Part shown: piece by piece, positions 45,298 to 57,056 of the stretch | How the letters are laid out: each line of letters opens with the position of its first letter | Numbering within the stretch: position 1 is the stretch's first letter | Origin: Paragyromitra xinjiangensis | Lineage: Eukaryota > Ascomycota > Pezizomycetes > Pezizales > Discinaceae | Assembly (NCBI GenBank): GCA_038503065.1 | Contig: JBCAMK010000001.1 | Location: 1,922,001-1,986,000, forward strand | Length of the DNA stretch: 64,000 bases | Direction of reading: 5' to 3' | Translations under genes and position numbers: made by a program | Notes under the pieces: model-generated | Seen by the model: only the letters and a program-made list of their open reading frames with translations | What the model was told of the DNA's origin: nothing | Database searches by the model: none

Positions 45298-46248
45298 ATG
45301 TCATCTCTTCCTCATAATCACAAGGTTAACCCGCAAAAATATAAGCATGTCGAACAATTGTTTCGCATTCCCGAAATACGTTTCTCTCATCACCGACACC
45401 GATCAAACAGTCTCCCTTCATCCCCACCGCCTACGCTACCACAAAATCAAAACCTATCTCTTGATATGGCGCAACGTTCAGCCACCGCCCGCTCAAAGGC
45501 AGAGAAATTGTCGATGCCCCCAAGTTCGTTTCCGGCAAGCCAAAAAATTCTTAGGAAGCCTAGCAACCCCTTCCATAACCTTTTCCCTGGCTCGAAAATA
45601 AGAACCGCTCCTGTTAATAACCGCCATACATATCTTTCGTATTCAGAAAAAGCCTTATCAACCTCCTCACTTCCAATACAGCAGCACTCTATCGACCAGC
45701 ACATAGTTCCACTGATTCCACCGCAAAGTAACTCTCAAAGGGGCTCGAATACGCCTATGACCACCTTAACTTCGGCAGAACGAGCACTAAAAATATTGCA
45801 AGATAAGCATGCGATTGTGCTTGCTGAGAACTCCGAGCTCCGTGCCTCACTAGTGGCCGAGAGAGAGTTCACGGCTAAGTTGTGTTGTTATCTGCAGGAG
45901 TATCACGAGTCACAAGGACATATCAATCCAGAAAAAGGCGATTTAAATAGTGTTTTCTACCGGGATTTGAAAGATGAACAAGGAAATATTTTGGTCCCAT
46001 CCGAGGTGGCGGGTCTTGAGACTGCGTGTGTGCTCCTACCGGTTGAAGTGAAAGATGATGAAAAAAAGATGGGGTTAGGGGGAAATGAGGATGACAATAA
46101 GGTGATAGAGATCAAAAAAAGGAAAGAGGAGGAGGAGCTGGATGCCATAAAAAGAAGGAATAAGGAAGAGCAAGAGGATGAAGAGGATGAAAGAAGGTGG
46201 ATCCGGAAACTACACTACGCTAGGTCGTTTGATTCACAGAGGGCCTAG
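45298..46248 (+). CDS. Hypothetical protein with C-terminal coiled coil
   Basis: A single-exon frame of 316 residues. Residues 1-150 are basic, Ser/Pro-rich and disordered. About 155-200 form a predicted coiled coil (LTSAERALKILQDKHAIVLAENSELRASLVAEREF). Residues 250-305 are strongly charged (KKRKEEEELDAIKRR, then EEQEDEEDERR). No catalytic motif is visible and I do not recognise a family. The ATG at 45298 is the first in frame; an internal ATG at codon 57 is possible. The codon pattern and length support a real gene. A plus-strand frame at 45347-45601 is a shadow. Confidence 0.62.
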   Translation: MSSLPHNHKVNPQKYKHVEQLFRIPEIRFSHHRHRSNSLPSSPPPTLPQNQNLSLDMAQRSATARSKAEKLSMPPSSFPASQKILRKPSNPFHNLFPGSKIRTAPVNNRHTYLSYSEKALSTSSLPIQQHSIDQHIVPLIPPQSNSQRGSNTPMTTLTSAERALKILQDKHAIVLAENSELRASLVAEREFTAKLCCYLQEYHESQGHINPEKGDLNSVFYRDLKDEQGNILVPSEVAGLETACVLLPVEVKDDEKKMGLGGNEDDNKVIEIKKRKEEEELDAIKRRNKEEQEDEEDERRWIRKLHYARSFDSQRA

Positions 46249-46720
46249 TTCCAATGGTTGAGTAGAAATGGGGTGAGGGCGAGGGATCAGGAAAGTAGGA
46301 TCTCTGCGATGAGTAGATGTAATAGGGAGTGCCACCTCTCTGGTTAGCCTGTCAATAGTATCCTTTTAGAACCACTTAATATAAAGCATTACCACTTTTT
46401 ATTTTAGTTACTGATACCTGTATCTCTTGCGTTCGTGATCTTTATGCTGAAAGTTAAGATCAAGAAGGTTTGCCTGTCGAATTGGTTGGATGGGTGCTGT
46501 CATGAATGTTATTCGAAGTAAACCTACTCCCCTTATGCAGGGTTTGAATAAGCAAAATATTATTAACACCAAAATGCGTATTGCCTGCAGACATATGAAG
46601 ATTAACTAGTTGCTGTGACAATTAAGTGACATAGTAATCTTTAAGTGAATATAAAAGAGAAGGGGAATCAATATGAAAATGGAAAATCATAGGAAGCATT
46701 TCTATACAAAACCTCGGTTC

Positions 46721-47308
46721 TTATTCGCGACAGCTTTCGTAGGACAAGTCCATCATGTCTGGATCAGAGAACCAATCCATCCGCCAATCCTCACCACTCC
46801 AAGGCTTTAAAATTTCACAACTGGAAACCATATCGCCTGATCTCGGTATTGAATAGTTTCCACTACAATAGGCATGCGAGCAAGTATGTTCCCAATCCAT
46901 TACCTCGAGACAATCCATCAAAAACCCCAGATTTTCACCCTCAGTAGCCTTTGTACCACGGTTCGTGTAAACACCGTTTTCGTAACGCATATCAACGTGT
47001 GAGATGACTTGTGCTGTTGCCTTTGGTGGGAAACCCCTCATATCAAATATAAACTCTATTTCTTCGCCCTCGATGATTTTTGGCACTACTGTTCGGGCTT
47101 TTGGCTCCTGTTCCGACGCACGGGAACATTCTAAACCTCTTTCTGGCGGGGGAATCTTCTTTTTTAAGAATTTGGGGAGATGGGAGAAACCACCAGCATT
47201 GCAATGGCACTGTTTTCGACATGTCGGTAGTCGTGGGAGTTTCTGGGGCTTCTTCCTCGCAAGAGGTTGAGAATTGCGTTTTCGATGGCGGTTACGACGG
47301 CGGGACAT
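46721..47308 (-). CDS. Hypothetical protein, basic N-terminus, acidic C-terminus
   Basis: An intron-less 195-codon frame. The first 50 residues are strongly basic (MSRRRNRHRKRNSQPLARKK) and look like a nuclear or nucleolar signal. Then comes a short CRKQCHCNAGG cluster and a GEEIEFIFDMRGFPPKATAQ segment. The C-terminus is acidic with Cys and Trp residues (DWEHTCSHAYCSGNYS, then DWRMDWFSDPDMMDLSYESC). No family is recognised. It is convergent with the coiled-coil gene at 45298, with about 470 bp between the stops. Confidence 0.58.
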   Translation of the reverse strand: MSRRRNRHRKRNSQPLARKKPQKLPRLPTCRKQCHCNAGGFSHLPKFLKKKIPPPERGLECSRASEQEPKARTVVPKIIEGEEIEFIFDMRGFPPKATAQVISHVDMRYENGVYTNRGTKATEGENLGFLMDCLEVMDWEHTCSHAYCSGNYSIPRSGDMVSSCEILKPWSGEDWRMDWFSDPDMMDLSYESCRE

Positions 47309-48006
47309 AATAAGGACTATTGAAGGGGGTTATATGGGGAAATCAAAGATCAAAAGGGCTGGATGGGGCTATAGGCTGGGAAAGAAAATTCATAAGTTGG
47401 GCATTGAAAGGTAGTGGATGAGACCTCGGCAACGCAATTTTGATTTTGCTTTTGTTTATCGGAAAGATAGTCGTGACTAGAGGGTGGGTGCTGATCACTT
47501 AAATAATGCTGTGATCAAAGATAAAGGTGTAGGCTCATCTGGGGTAATGAGGAAGGATGGCGAAAGCTGTTCTTTATGTATAGCGGACTAGTGGGATAAA
47601 GATGTAGGATGGAAATTTTATAAAGGTTCATGCAAGATCAGGTTTGTCTACCCTATGTTAAGATAAAGAGGCGCATCTAGGTTTAGATTTGCTCATACTA
47701 GCATAATCTGGGGGCTTGCTCCTCTCTCTAGTAACCTTGAATCTTTGGACAAGGGAATTATGGAATCCCACGCTTCATGCATCTAATGGCATTATCTCGG
47801 TTTAGAATCTGCTTCTACCTTTCTCCTTGTTTTCGAGGAATGCGTAGATAATCGGTGTTAGGGGTTCTTCGCATGGAAATCAGGTGAAGTTTAGCTACAA
47901 GTGGAATGAAAGGTTCTATAGGGTCAGAGGTAGCATTGCACGGGCGGGTTTGATAGGTTAATTATATTTGTAATTCATATAAGACCAAGTAGGCTTATAC
48001 ACATAA
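47309..48006. other. Intergenic, promoter side of the gene at 47308
   Basis: About 700 bp without a supported gene, ending at the second tRNA-Lys. No repeat recognised. Confidence 0.5.
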
Positions 48007-48079
48007 GCCTCGCTAGCTCAATCGGTAGAGCGTGAGACTCTTAATCTCAAGGTTGCGGGTTCGACCCCCGCGTGGGGCT
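48007..48079 (+). tRNA. tRNA-Lys (CTT anticodon), second identical copy
   Basis: Identical over all 73 nt to the tRNA at 12117, with different flanks. Anticodon loop CTCTTAA reads CTT. A T4 run at 48085-48088 fits pol III termination. The acceptor stem has the same two wobble pairs. Confidence 0.97.
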
Positions 48080-49204
48080 TTATCTTTTGTTAGTTTTGGA
48101 CTTGGAATTGCTCTAGCGAACGTAAGTTATAACCTTTTTTCTTAAGTTAACCACACCCATCCTTTGTGCGTGGTACTGCAATTGTGTTTTTTGGGTTGTA
48201 ATTATTTATTTAGGCTTTAAGGCCCCTTAGCCTACTTAGCTCGACGTCTCCATGGGCCGGATACGGGGCTGGTTATGATGATATTGTTTATTTCAGGTTA
48301 GGCGATGGACACCCCAAATGAACTATCTACCCGCGTAATCTATATCATTTCTACATATATCTGAAATCGGCTATTAACCGGTCAACTCCAGATTAAGGTT
48401 TCTATTCCAGTTATCTCTTTGATAGGGCAGCCGTTTTCGCTTAGGTTTTACTTCACTAACTACCGTGGATTCAATCCACGCGTAGTTATCTACCCAACCC
48501 CGAAGTGTGGGAAAGCCTAAAAGGATTTCTCTAACGCCTGTAACGTCCATATCGGGCAAACTTGACGTGTCTGGGCCGGGAACGTAATCAGCGTACGCGT
48601 TCGTCTCGTATCCTATTGCCGGTTTCTGCTTGGTCGTGCTACTGTCTCGAAAATCGTTGCCAGTAGCTAAGCGCCTCAGGGACCAAAACATGAATTTTTG
48701 CGGACTGCTCCGCCATCTTATGGTTTGAATACATTCCGCTCCTATGCGGCGACCGCGGTTAGTTTGTTCATTCGTATTTAAATTGGGCTTCTTGACGATC
48801 AATTATGAAATGCTGAGCTTTAGTGGCTTGGGAGGTACGTTGCAGACTATTGGTTACTCGGAACCTCGGGTGCATACTATTATTAGCTTGGAGCCTCTCG
48901 AAACCCATTGACAGGAGGTACTTTGAAACGCTCAGGGCAATGGGCGATTCAGAATTTCCCCAGGCTGACTACAATGAGACCCGACCCGACCCAAGGAGCC
49001 AAGAATATACTTCGATACTAATTGACATGCTTCACTAATGTATTTGCATGTAAATAGAATACATGAGCGCCAAAGACGAGCCTCGAGAAGCTGAATGAAT
49101 TTCTTTATAACTCCTTCTTTTGCCGATAGTTTTTTTGATCATACAGCCATCAACCATCAACCATCTCACCTATACGTACATCAAATATTTAATAAATAAA
49201 AACA
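48080..49204. other. Intergenic with a doubtful minus-strand frame
   Basis: A 142-codon minus-strand frame at 48374-48802 has protein-like text (SLPDMDVTGVREILLGFPTL, RGWVDNYAWIES) but no domain, intron or homologue that I can name. It may be a real small gene, but I leave it uncalled. The last 150 bp form the promoter of the membrane protein gene at 49205. Confidence 0.35.
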
Positions 49205-49673
49205 ATGTCTTCTGACTGGACTGTCGGCCACCCCTCAGATAACAAAGCGTTCGTTGCTACAATAGTTATCGCATCACTGCTAGTTACCTCATTTTTTGTC
49301 GGGACTGGTTTTATGTTATACTTCTGGATAAAGTCGTGGCGAGGAGAGGATTCGTTTGGGAAACATACCAGTGAGGGTGAAAACGAAAAAGGCAATATTG
49401 ATCTGGAGGCTGGGCGAGCCATGCCTCAGGATGAAAGTGACGAGTCGCCAATTGTTGAAGGTGTGTGGTCCGGGAAGGTTCTAAAAGCTCCATGCTAATC
49501 AATTGGTATCTATAGCTTCGGGATGGCGCCGCGAAACGATAACTGTTGGCATGAGTTCATCAGAGTCGGAATTATCGTCTACGAGGACTTCTTCGGATGT
49601 GTCAAGCGACAGCGACTTCACGCCAGCGAGGCCTAGATCACGAGATTTTCACGAGTTATATCCTGCTCGATGA
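49205..49673 (+). CDS. Small single-pass membrane protein
   Basis: Two exons (49205-49460 and 49516-49673) around a 55-nt intron (donor GTGTGT, branch GCTAATC, acceptor CTATAG), giving 137 residues in one frame. One transmembrane helix spans about residues 16-40 (ATIVIASLLVTSFFVGTGFM), followed by WIKSWRGED. The cytosolic part is acidic. The second exon adds a Ser-rich tail (SSSESELSSTRTSSDVSSD) ending HELYPAR. Without splicing the frame would end after VLKAPC; splicing is preferred because the downstream exon is clearly protein-like and phases match. Family unknown. The ATG follows an AAAACA context. Confidence 0.66.
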
Positions 49674-49893
49674 AGATTTGACTCAGAAATTATCTTTCGA
49701 AACAAAAAATAAATGCATTCTGGTAATCGCAGCGAAACAAAAAGTGTAAAAGACCAATTTCTGAAGGTATGATTATGCATAATTCTTGGGGCATCAATTG
49801 CAAATTGGAACTTGTACTCATAATACAAAACAGTAGCACTAAACTACCACATAACATTCGGGAAAACTCCTTACACCTGGATCCTGCACATTA

Positions 49894-50288
49894 CTATTGC
49901 TCCGATAGCTTCTGGTCTGCGACTTGCTGCTTCTCCGATCCTCTCTCCTGCATTCCCCCGCAGCCTGTCAGGCCTCCGGCGATACCTTGTGTTTTCCCCT
50001 CAGCATTTAATGCTGTCAGGTTCCTCGAGTCATAGTCCATCCCCTGATCAACCCGTTGCTTTGCTGCTCTCATTTCGCCCACAGCGACTTCTTTGTCTTT
50101 ACGGCCAGAATCTTGCCAGGAGGGTGCATTGGTCACATTCCCAATCATTTCCTATTTATGTTAGTTCGTACTTCAATCAAAAGTTTGGAGAAGGAAACAC
50201 GGAAAACGTTACGTACCGACGCAGCACCTTTGGCATACTGGAGATGTCCACTGAGTTGTGACGGGTTTTCCTGGTTTGAAATGCTCAT
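49894..50288 (-). CDS. CsbD-like small stress protein
   Basis: Two exons (50288-50217 and 50151-49894) around a 65-nt intron (donor GTACGT, acceptor AAATAG) encode 109 residues. The layout is that of fungal CsbD-like proteins: an N-terminal SQLSGHLQYAKGAASEMIGN, then APSWQDSGRKDKEVAVGEM, a second helical stretch, and the Gly-rich QGIAGGLTGCGGMQERGSEK. The bacterial CsbD family is a general-stress protein of unknown mechanism; fungal members are often small, hydrophilic and stress-induced. It is convergent with the membrane protein at 49205, with about 220 bp between stops. Expression under stress is expected from the family and is not shown here. Confidence 0.75.
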
Positions 50289-50800
50289 GTTGATGGATTT
50301 ATGTGATAGGGGAGTTTTATGGGTTTGAGATGATTGTATGTGTTTTTTTAGATAATTTTTTTTGTAGATAGTTTTTTGTGTTACTGGCATTCAGCAGATG
50401 CAGGCATCTGTCGTGGTTTAAATAGCTGGGGCTCTGAAATGTGTACGAGTATTGAGATGAATGGATGATGCGTCCATGACGTCAATTAAGACCTGGGGTA
50501 CGATCTTCAGGCCTAGGGAGCCTTTTCCGGGTTTAACCGTGCACCTTTTTAATTTCAGGGAATACGAATTGGAACTGGAATCCTAGCGCGGCAACTGCAA
50601 TGATACCTCCTACAATATCTGTCGCTTGCCTTCTTACACAAAAACTTCTTGCAATGCTAGAATATTTACTAGAGCTGTCTAGGTCAGGGTTATGTGTGTT
50701 CTCTCTCCTCATAAGCACTTCCTTATTCATAAATACGTGCATGATGTGTCAATCAATCGTCACTACTTGAAATATACAAAACAAATCCTCCACAGATCCC
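50289..50800. other. Intergenic between two minus-strand genes
   Basis: This is the upstream region of the CsbD-like gene and the 3' side of the GH51 gene. A 69-codon minus-strand frame at 50533-50742 contains a hydrophobic stretch (DIVGGIIAVAALGFQFQFVF) but is too short and unsupported to call. Confidence 0.45.
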
Positions 50801-53484
50801 TTATTTAAGTTCCAAAACGGTAACCGACAATGATGGAACATTCCATTTCAGGGTCGATCCGGACCTATCATTCTTAATAGTCGCATTCTTCCCATCCTTG
50901 AGGTTAAATTTCACTGGGAAGATGGTTGTCGCATTGCCGATGTAATTGAAGCCATATTCATCATCGTGTCTGAGAATAGTGCCGTTAATCGACTTGATCT
51001 GGAAATCGACAGAAAGAGTCAAGGGAATCGCTGTTTGTGCAGCATTCACAAGCTGGGGATCATAAAGTTAGAATTTTAATTAGCTGAATTATAGGGCTAG
51101 TGGGCTACCTTGACATAAACTGAGTCGCCTTCAATCGAAGCGTGCCACCACAATGGGTTGAAGTCACCCTTGGTATTGATAATGGGTAATGTCTCTGTAC
51201 CCTTGTAGTGGGAGAACATTTGTTGCTGGTAGTAAGAGGTACTCAAGACTGTTTGATTCGGGTCTGCGGAGAATCCAATAAAGTCAGGCTACAGCAACGT
51301 TAGCTTTGTTTCTTTCCGAGTTCGAGTCCCAAACGAGGGTAATTAGTAGCTCACAGTCCACTGGTAGGAGTTGAAGTTCTGGAACAGAGGTGCATAGGAG
51401 CTCAAAGTAACAACATGCGGATTGCGCTCCATCGCCAACGCGAAAATGGCCTCTCCAATCGCTGCAACCATGGTAGGATATACGAACCGGCCTTCACCGT
51501 GGGTCCAATCAACACCTCCAGGGCGGTCCCTGGAGAGGACAGAATATTCTCCAACGACTATGAAGGTGTTAGATGGATAGGTTTCTTCATAGTAGGGAAT
51601 CGCTTACAAATAGTAACACCTGGATATCCGGCAATCTCTTGCCAGTTATCGAAGAAATTGAAAGCGTCTTTGAAGAATTGAGGGGTCTCATAGTGATGAA
51701 GATCCCACATGGCACCAGGAGGAACTGTAACATCAGTTAGTATCGCTGATACTCAGCGAAAATTGCAATTTGTGAAGACTTACTAGTAGTATTACGATTA
51801 GAGATAGAAGCTTCTGTCGCTTGTGATGCGATATAACTAAACCTCTATCAATAAAACCCACCCTTGTAACGAGTGTTTGTGATTCACTCACGTAATGTTG
51901 GGATAAGCAGTCTGCAATGCTTCCAAGTATCTCGGGAAACGCCAGTAGTAAGAATCGCTGAACCAATCCTCGTTGCCGATCTCAACAAATCTGGAATACA
52001 GTTAAAACCCGGTATTGATAGGTATATGGTAAGTTGTTTGAATCGACTTACTTGATTGTAAAAGGCTCTGGGTGACCATGCTGCGCACGCAGTGCACCCC
52101 ATGGTGTATCAACACTTCCAGTTGCATACTGAATCTGATCGATAGCTTCTTGGATATAAATGTGAAGATCTTCCTCAGGGACTGTATTGGCCGGATGAAC
52201 GTCTGCGATATCCAAGGAATAACCAGCATAAACCGTCAAAAGAGGCTCAATTTCAAGATCTTCACACCACTCAAGGAACTCTAGAAAGCCTAGGCCATCG
52301 GTATTGTAGTAGCGCTATTCATTGTTATTAGCAAAATTTTTTTTTTGAGATTTTTATCTTAGACTAGTTCTTACCCAATCAGCTGGCCTTCCAGGTCTGT
52401 CGATGAGTGGCCCGATATTTTTCTTCCACTGCCATCTAGTGTCGATACTCAACCCCTCCATATTGTTGCCACCAGGAAACCTGAGGAACTTGGGAGCTAA
52501 GTTATGTAAATGCTCTGCCAAGTCCTTTCTCAGGCCATTTGGTCTATCCTTGTAGGTCGGCGGGAAGAGGGAAATTAAATCGAAGTAAAATGCTTGGCCA
52601 GCCGCCTCTTTCACATCAAAAGTGATGGCAAAAGTATTGTTGCTATTTGGCGCGAAAATGCTAGGCCTGAGAACAGTCTCAAACTTTGTGTAGTTATGAA
52701 TGCTGAGGTCACCGTCGAATTTTACATCGGTTTCTGCCCAAATATCATCTGTGAGATCTGAGCGTAACGAAACTTTCAGCCCAGTAACATTTTTGGCATA
52801 TAAAGCGCCATTCGGTTTTATGTAGAAAGACGCGTTGTAGTTTTGTCTGCTCAAGTTTCGGTTAGGATCTCTTCGGGGTTAGGGTTCTAAATGGGGCAAC
52901 TTACGGTCTTATGTCCATTCCCCACCATCCTTCGTTGTAAAAGCCGACTTCGCCAACCGCGTTTTGTGGGATATCAACACGTATAACCGTAGGAAGAGCT
53001 TCTGATAGTGGGTTCAGAAGATCGAGGGAGAGAATCGCGCCTCCAATAGGCTTCCACGCGGTAAGAGTAGGTGCCCATGGAATCTCGGCCTCTGAACTGA
53101 CAATCCTAGCTCCTCGCTGGTTGGGAACGCTGCCAAAGTCGACATCGGAGCCTAAAAAATAAGTATGCTGTTACGACAAGGACGCTGTAGGTAATACAAA
53201 CCTTGAAAGGCTCTGTTTCGAATCAATTCGCCGTAAAGTCCGCCATCCCCAGAGTGCTAATTGAATGATTAGCTTGCTGGAAGCTACAGGTACACGAACA
53301 AGAAACTCACATTAATATCTTCAAAGAAGAGACCGTGTAGAAATGGTGCGGTCTTGTTTCGGGTGCCGGATTTTGTGGTTACTTTCAAGCTGACTGCACC
53401 TGTTGAATTTGCTACAGCTGTTGACTGTGCGGCCGTAGTTAATGAAAGGCCTAGAAGGGCACCAAGTCCAAGGAGAGCCTTCAT
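50801..53484 (-). CDS. abfA: Secreted alpha-L-arabinofuranosidase, glycoside hydrolase family 51
   Basis: Eleven exons: 53484-53311, 53256-53202, 53151-52905, 52846-52375, 52314-52052, 51990-51892, 51836-51784, 51724-51608, 51557-51355, 51288-51109 and 51052-50801. All phases agree, giving 704 residues. A signal peptide (MKALLGLGALLGLSLTTAAQ) marks export. Family landmarks in order: HGLFFEDINHSGDGGLYGEL, RNRAFQGSD, KFLRFPGGNNMEG, the acid/base Glu411 in VEIGNEDW and the nucleophile Glu497 in FVGEYS. A C-terminal beta domain ends SVTVLELK. The enzyme removes terminal arabinofuranosyl groups from arabinan and arabinoxylan in plant cell walls. The protein is somewhat longer than the 620-660 residues common for fungal GH51, and unusually intron-rich. 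Start 53484 is chosen because the signal peptide follows at once. Confidence 0.93.
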
Positions 53485-55073
53485 CTTGACCACTGTGAAA
53501 TCTGCGGCGTCAAAAATTGAAACCCCAAAGGCAATTGACGAAGTCCTAGTGAAAACAAGCCAGCTTATATAGAGGTGCTGTCAATCAATAGGAAGTATTG
53601 TATGAGTTTACAATCAGCCGCTACTTCATCCTATGACGGATTTCGCTGATTTCGCCTTCTGATTTACCCGTTTACTCTCGGCTTCCTTTCGGGTAGGCAA
53701 AGTACAATCGATCAGATTCCGGAGGACCCCTCGGACTATCGTTGAAGCGAGTTCAAAGTACAAGGGAGTGACTGCGCTTCCTGGAACATTCGTCGAGCAA
53801 ACACCCGCGCCGCATATACTCGGCTAGATGTACATGTTTTGAGCCAGGACGAGAGAAAAACGGTCAATCGATGAACTTTCTGACCTGGTTTCTCACCGCA
53901 TCTCCATAACTTCTGGGTATTACCGATGCAGTAACTGAGCCGAATAGTGGGTGGGGCTGATGGCGGGGAATGCCAGGAAGAATTGGGTATGCGGGGAGAT
54001 CTGGGGAAAGTCGTCGGATAAGGAGATGGTTCGCGATGTTACATGTAGTCAATTCTACCGGAAGAACCCCCAGGGTAAGGGCTAAGAGCAGTTTATGCTA
54101 AATTCCTACCCAAAATCCTGCTGCTGCCTGTTTTATAGGTTTGAGAGACATTCAAACAGTCACTGACACTCTTGGAAGATTCTGTTGTGGGTGGTGAAAT
54201 CCTGCAGCTGTCGTCTGGTATCTGAGTGACGTTAATTAAAATTCAGAGGGTTATTCCGTAGCCTTGGCTTATAACACTATATATAGCCATACAAAGAGCA
54301 ATCTCCTGATGGCCAACCCAGAACCAGTTCTCAGTCACAATTCCAGTTACGCAAATGTTCCTAAAACCGAGGAATGATGAAGATACCCATCTCTTGTGGC
54401 ATTCCGGGTAAATGGTAAGTTCTAGCTTCTAGGTATTTTCCGGGGTCACCTCTTTTAATTTGTATCTGGAGACTGGTTATGCTGGATATTTAGGAACCGA
54501 CTGTCCATTTGAGGTGCATGTAAGGTGATTGATACTACAGAGAGGCATGGGTTGGTACTTGATACTTGAAAGCTGGATTCTCAAAAAGACCAAACTAGAC
54601 ACAAGATATATACCCCAGATTTAACCGACAAGTACTCAACGTGTCAATAGCCCTGAACTTGGTCAACGGTAAGGGCTAGGGCGCGATCTCACTCACTCAC
54701 TCCCTAGTTTTTTGTGTATTGCGGACAGAAGGAGCGAGATAGGGATACAAGAGAGGTTGGCTCTTGGAGGACAGTTGGTTGTACCGACCGTTTAGAATAG
54801 GGTAGGGAGTGACTGGATGGGCTATTGAGCTTGGTATTGGGTTTAAACTAGGACTGATTTGGTGACGTAAAACATGGATCATCACTCGCTTATGCAACAC
54901 TGAAGATAGACTGTGAATATCTGTATATCTTGCTAGAAAAAACTACATGTAGTAAATGTACAAAACAATACATATATATTCGTATATATATAATTATACA
55001 CCTAAATACAAACTTCGCCATAACAACATATTAAGTAAAGCTGATACCTTCCAATTCCGTTACTCCCTTCCTC
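53485..55073. other. Intergenic, GH51 promoter and AT-rich spacer
   Basis: No supported gene in 1.6 kb. It includes the GH51 upstream region, TACATGTA at about 54039 and an exact CTACATGTAG at 54943, and an AT-rich tract (about 54955-55000) before the Rds1 stop. Confidence 0.5.
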
Positions 55074-56378
55074 TTAGCCAGCCTGATACAGCGCTGGCCC
55101 GGCCACAATATGTTCATTGATTAAACTAATATTATGAGGTGTTAAAAAGATATCATCGTCTACCAAAGCCACGAACATCGTCCCATTAACAATCGGATTC
55201 AGGTCTGAAAACAGGTGTCCCCCTGGCTGAGCCGCCTTGGCAGTATGATTTCCGTCACTACCTATATCATACAGTGGCGTATACGTGGTATTCAACTGCG
55301 AAATCCAAGCCGCAAATTTTGCTGATCCCTTCGCTGTGGAATTAGTAACGTATTTGCCGTCGTAGCCAGTGGTCCGACCTGGGGTATCGTAACGGAAGAT
55401 AACTTCGCGACCGGCGTGCGAGAGTGCGGTGCGATTATGAGTGATTGCAGGGCCGAAGTGAGGGTCTGTGCCGTTGGGGTTATTTGTAATGTAGAGGCTG
55501 GGAAAGTTCTGCCAGCGGATCAGGGGGTTCGATGACGGGCAGGATTTTATATATGGGGAAAGAAGCGTCCAGGCCATAGATTGGGTTATGCCGGCTTCAA
55601 ACCAGACGGGCATAGGGAAGAGACCTTGGAACTACGGGAGTGTAAGTATTTGAGGGGGCAAGTGGATAAACGAAGAAGTAGGACCTACTTGTCTAAAGAT
55701 CATCTGCTGTCTCGCTTCAGTAGTGATGGACTGTAATAAAAGTTGTGCTGCTGCCCGAGAGTCCAAATGCTCGAGAAACCCATATACTCCACTTTCACCA
55801 AACCTCGTCAACTTTTGGCAGAAATCGATAAACTGGCGGACGTTGGTAAACGGGTACTGATATGTGCATTGCTTTGCGGCATTTGGTCCGAGGATATTGC
55901 TCAACAAAGCGGCATGCCCAATCTCCTGTTCTGCCATGAATTCAATCAAAAATCGATCATTCGATTTCAGTCCAGCGTCTTTGAAGTCTTTTACAGAGTA
56001 CCGGCGTAGTCCTTCCTGGAAGAGGTCTAACTCGATCCATTCTTGATTCAATGCGAGATTGATCGACTGCCAATCAAAGTCGGACATTGCCTGATAGACA
56101 GGCGGTGTGCTATTTGTGTTGATACCCCCGGCAGGTGTGTACGGCATAGGCTCAGGTTTTGTTAGGTTACCCGTGTTAGGATAGTGATTGTGTGGTTCCG
56201 AGGGGTTCCCAGTGGGGATGTAGCCTGGAGTCCCAGTGGCCTTGCGAGGATCTGAAGTGGTGGTCGTTATGATAGCTGTTGATGTGGTGCTTGCAGCTAC
56301 TACAGTATCCTTGGGGAAAGCAGCGACAAGAGCGCCGGCAGCCCCGCAGCCTGCGAGACAAATTCTGCAAAAACGCAT
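55074..56378 (-). CDS. rds1: Rds1-type secreted ferritin-like protein
   Basis: Two exons (56378-55689 and 55631-55074) around a 57-nt intron (donor GTAGGT, acceptor CCGTAG), in frame, 415 residues. The N-terminus is a signal peptide with Cys residues (MRFCRICLAGCGAAGALVAA). A Thr/Pro-rich linker follows. The ferritin-like helices start at DWQSINLALNQEWIELDLFQ and continue with FLIEFMAEQEIGHAALLSNI (an ExxH motif) and SITTEARQQMIFRQ. The C-terminal half (GLFPMPVWFEAGITQSMAWT onwards) is the usual Rds1 extension. The family is named after the S. pombe stress-regulated gene rds1; in other fungi the proteins are secreted and stress- or sexual-stage-regulated. Metal binding is likely but unproven. 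Confidence 0.88.
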
Positions 56379-56654
56379 CGAGAGAGATGGATTTAAGATG
56401 GTGAGTATGAGCGTGAGTTTGCGAAGAAGGGGGAACCCCTAAGTCTTTATAATATTAGGAAAGTGAGGCTTCTTGCTATACTACATGTATCCTTAAGAAA
56501 CGGTCGGGATGACATCAGCGGAGATATCACCATGACGCGTATATATAACTGATTGAAACGGGAGTTTTGCTATCAAGTCTTAGCTAGGTTTTTGAGAGGT
56601 TCTCGAAGACCTGGCAGCCCATCCACGATGCCGGTCACCCGAGTGCCTGCGGAA

Positions 56655-57056
56655 CTACTGGCAACATCTACTGGATCGGGGGCTTGAATTCGTACTCATC
56701 TGCAAGCCACCACGATGGTTGTCGAGCCATATTTGCAGGAATGTATTTGTTACCATAGCTGGGAATAGCATTTCACCGATCCCAAGGGGATATATAAAAT
56801 TAAAGATCGTGAGATTATCTGGCTGGAGTACTCCGCAATGGATATCTGAGGTTTTAGCATGGGTGCGAAGAATAGTTTGGAAGATCTGCGTCATACTGTT
56901 AGCAAGTCCAGGGATGTTGGATAACTGTAGAGTGGGTATATGTAGGCTATACATCGAATCGTAGGAGAACTCGGGTGTTTTTGCAGCTGTGTTGTAGTAC
57001 TGTGGGGCCGTGGACATACCGGTGTCCATGGTGGTGGTGGGTGAGACTCTGATCAT
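56655..57056 (-). CDS. Hypothetical protein, 133 codons
   Basis: An open minus-strand frame starting MIRVSPTTTMDTGMSTAPQY. It contains YDSMYSLHIPTLQLSNIPGL and DNLTIFNFIYPLGIGEMLFP, which read like real protein, and ends without a recognisable terminus (SSPRSSRCCQ). It could be a fragment of a larger decayed gene upstream of Rds1. No family recognised. Immediately upstream lies CTACATGTAT at about 57099. Confidence 0.33.
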   Translation of the reverse strand: MIRVSPTTTMDTGMSTAPQYYNTAAKTPEFSYDSMYSLHIPTLQLSNIPGLANSMTQIFQTILRTHAKTSDIHCGVLQPDNLTIFNFIYPLGIGEMLFPAMVTNTFLQIWLDNHRGGLQMSTNSSPRSSRCCQ

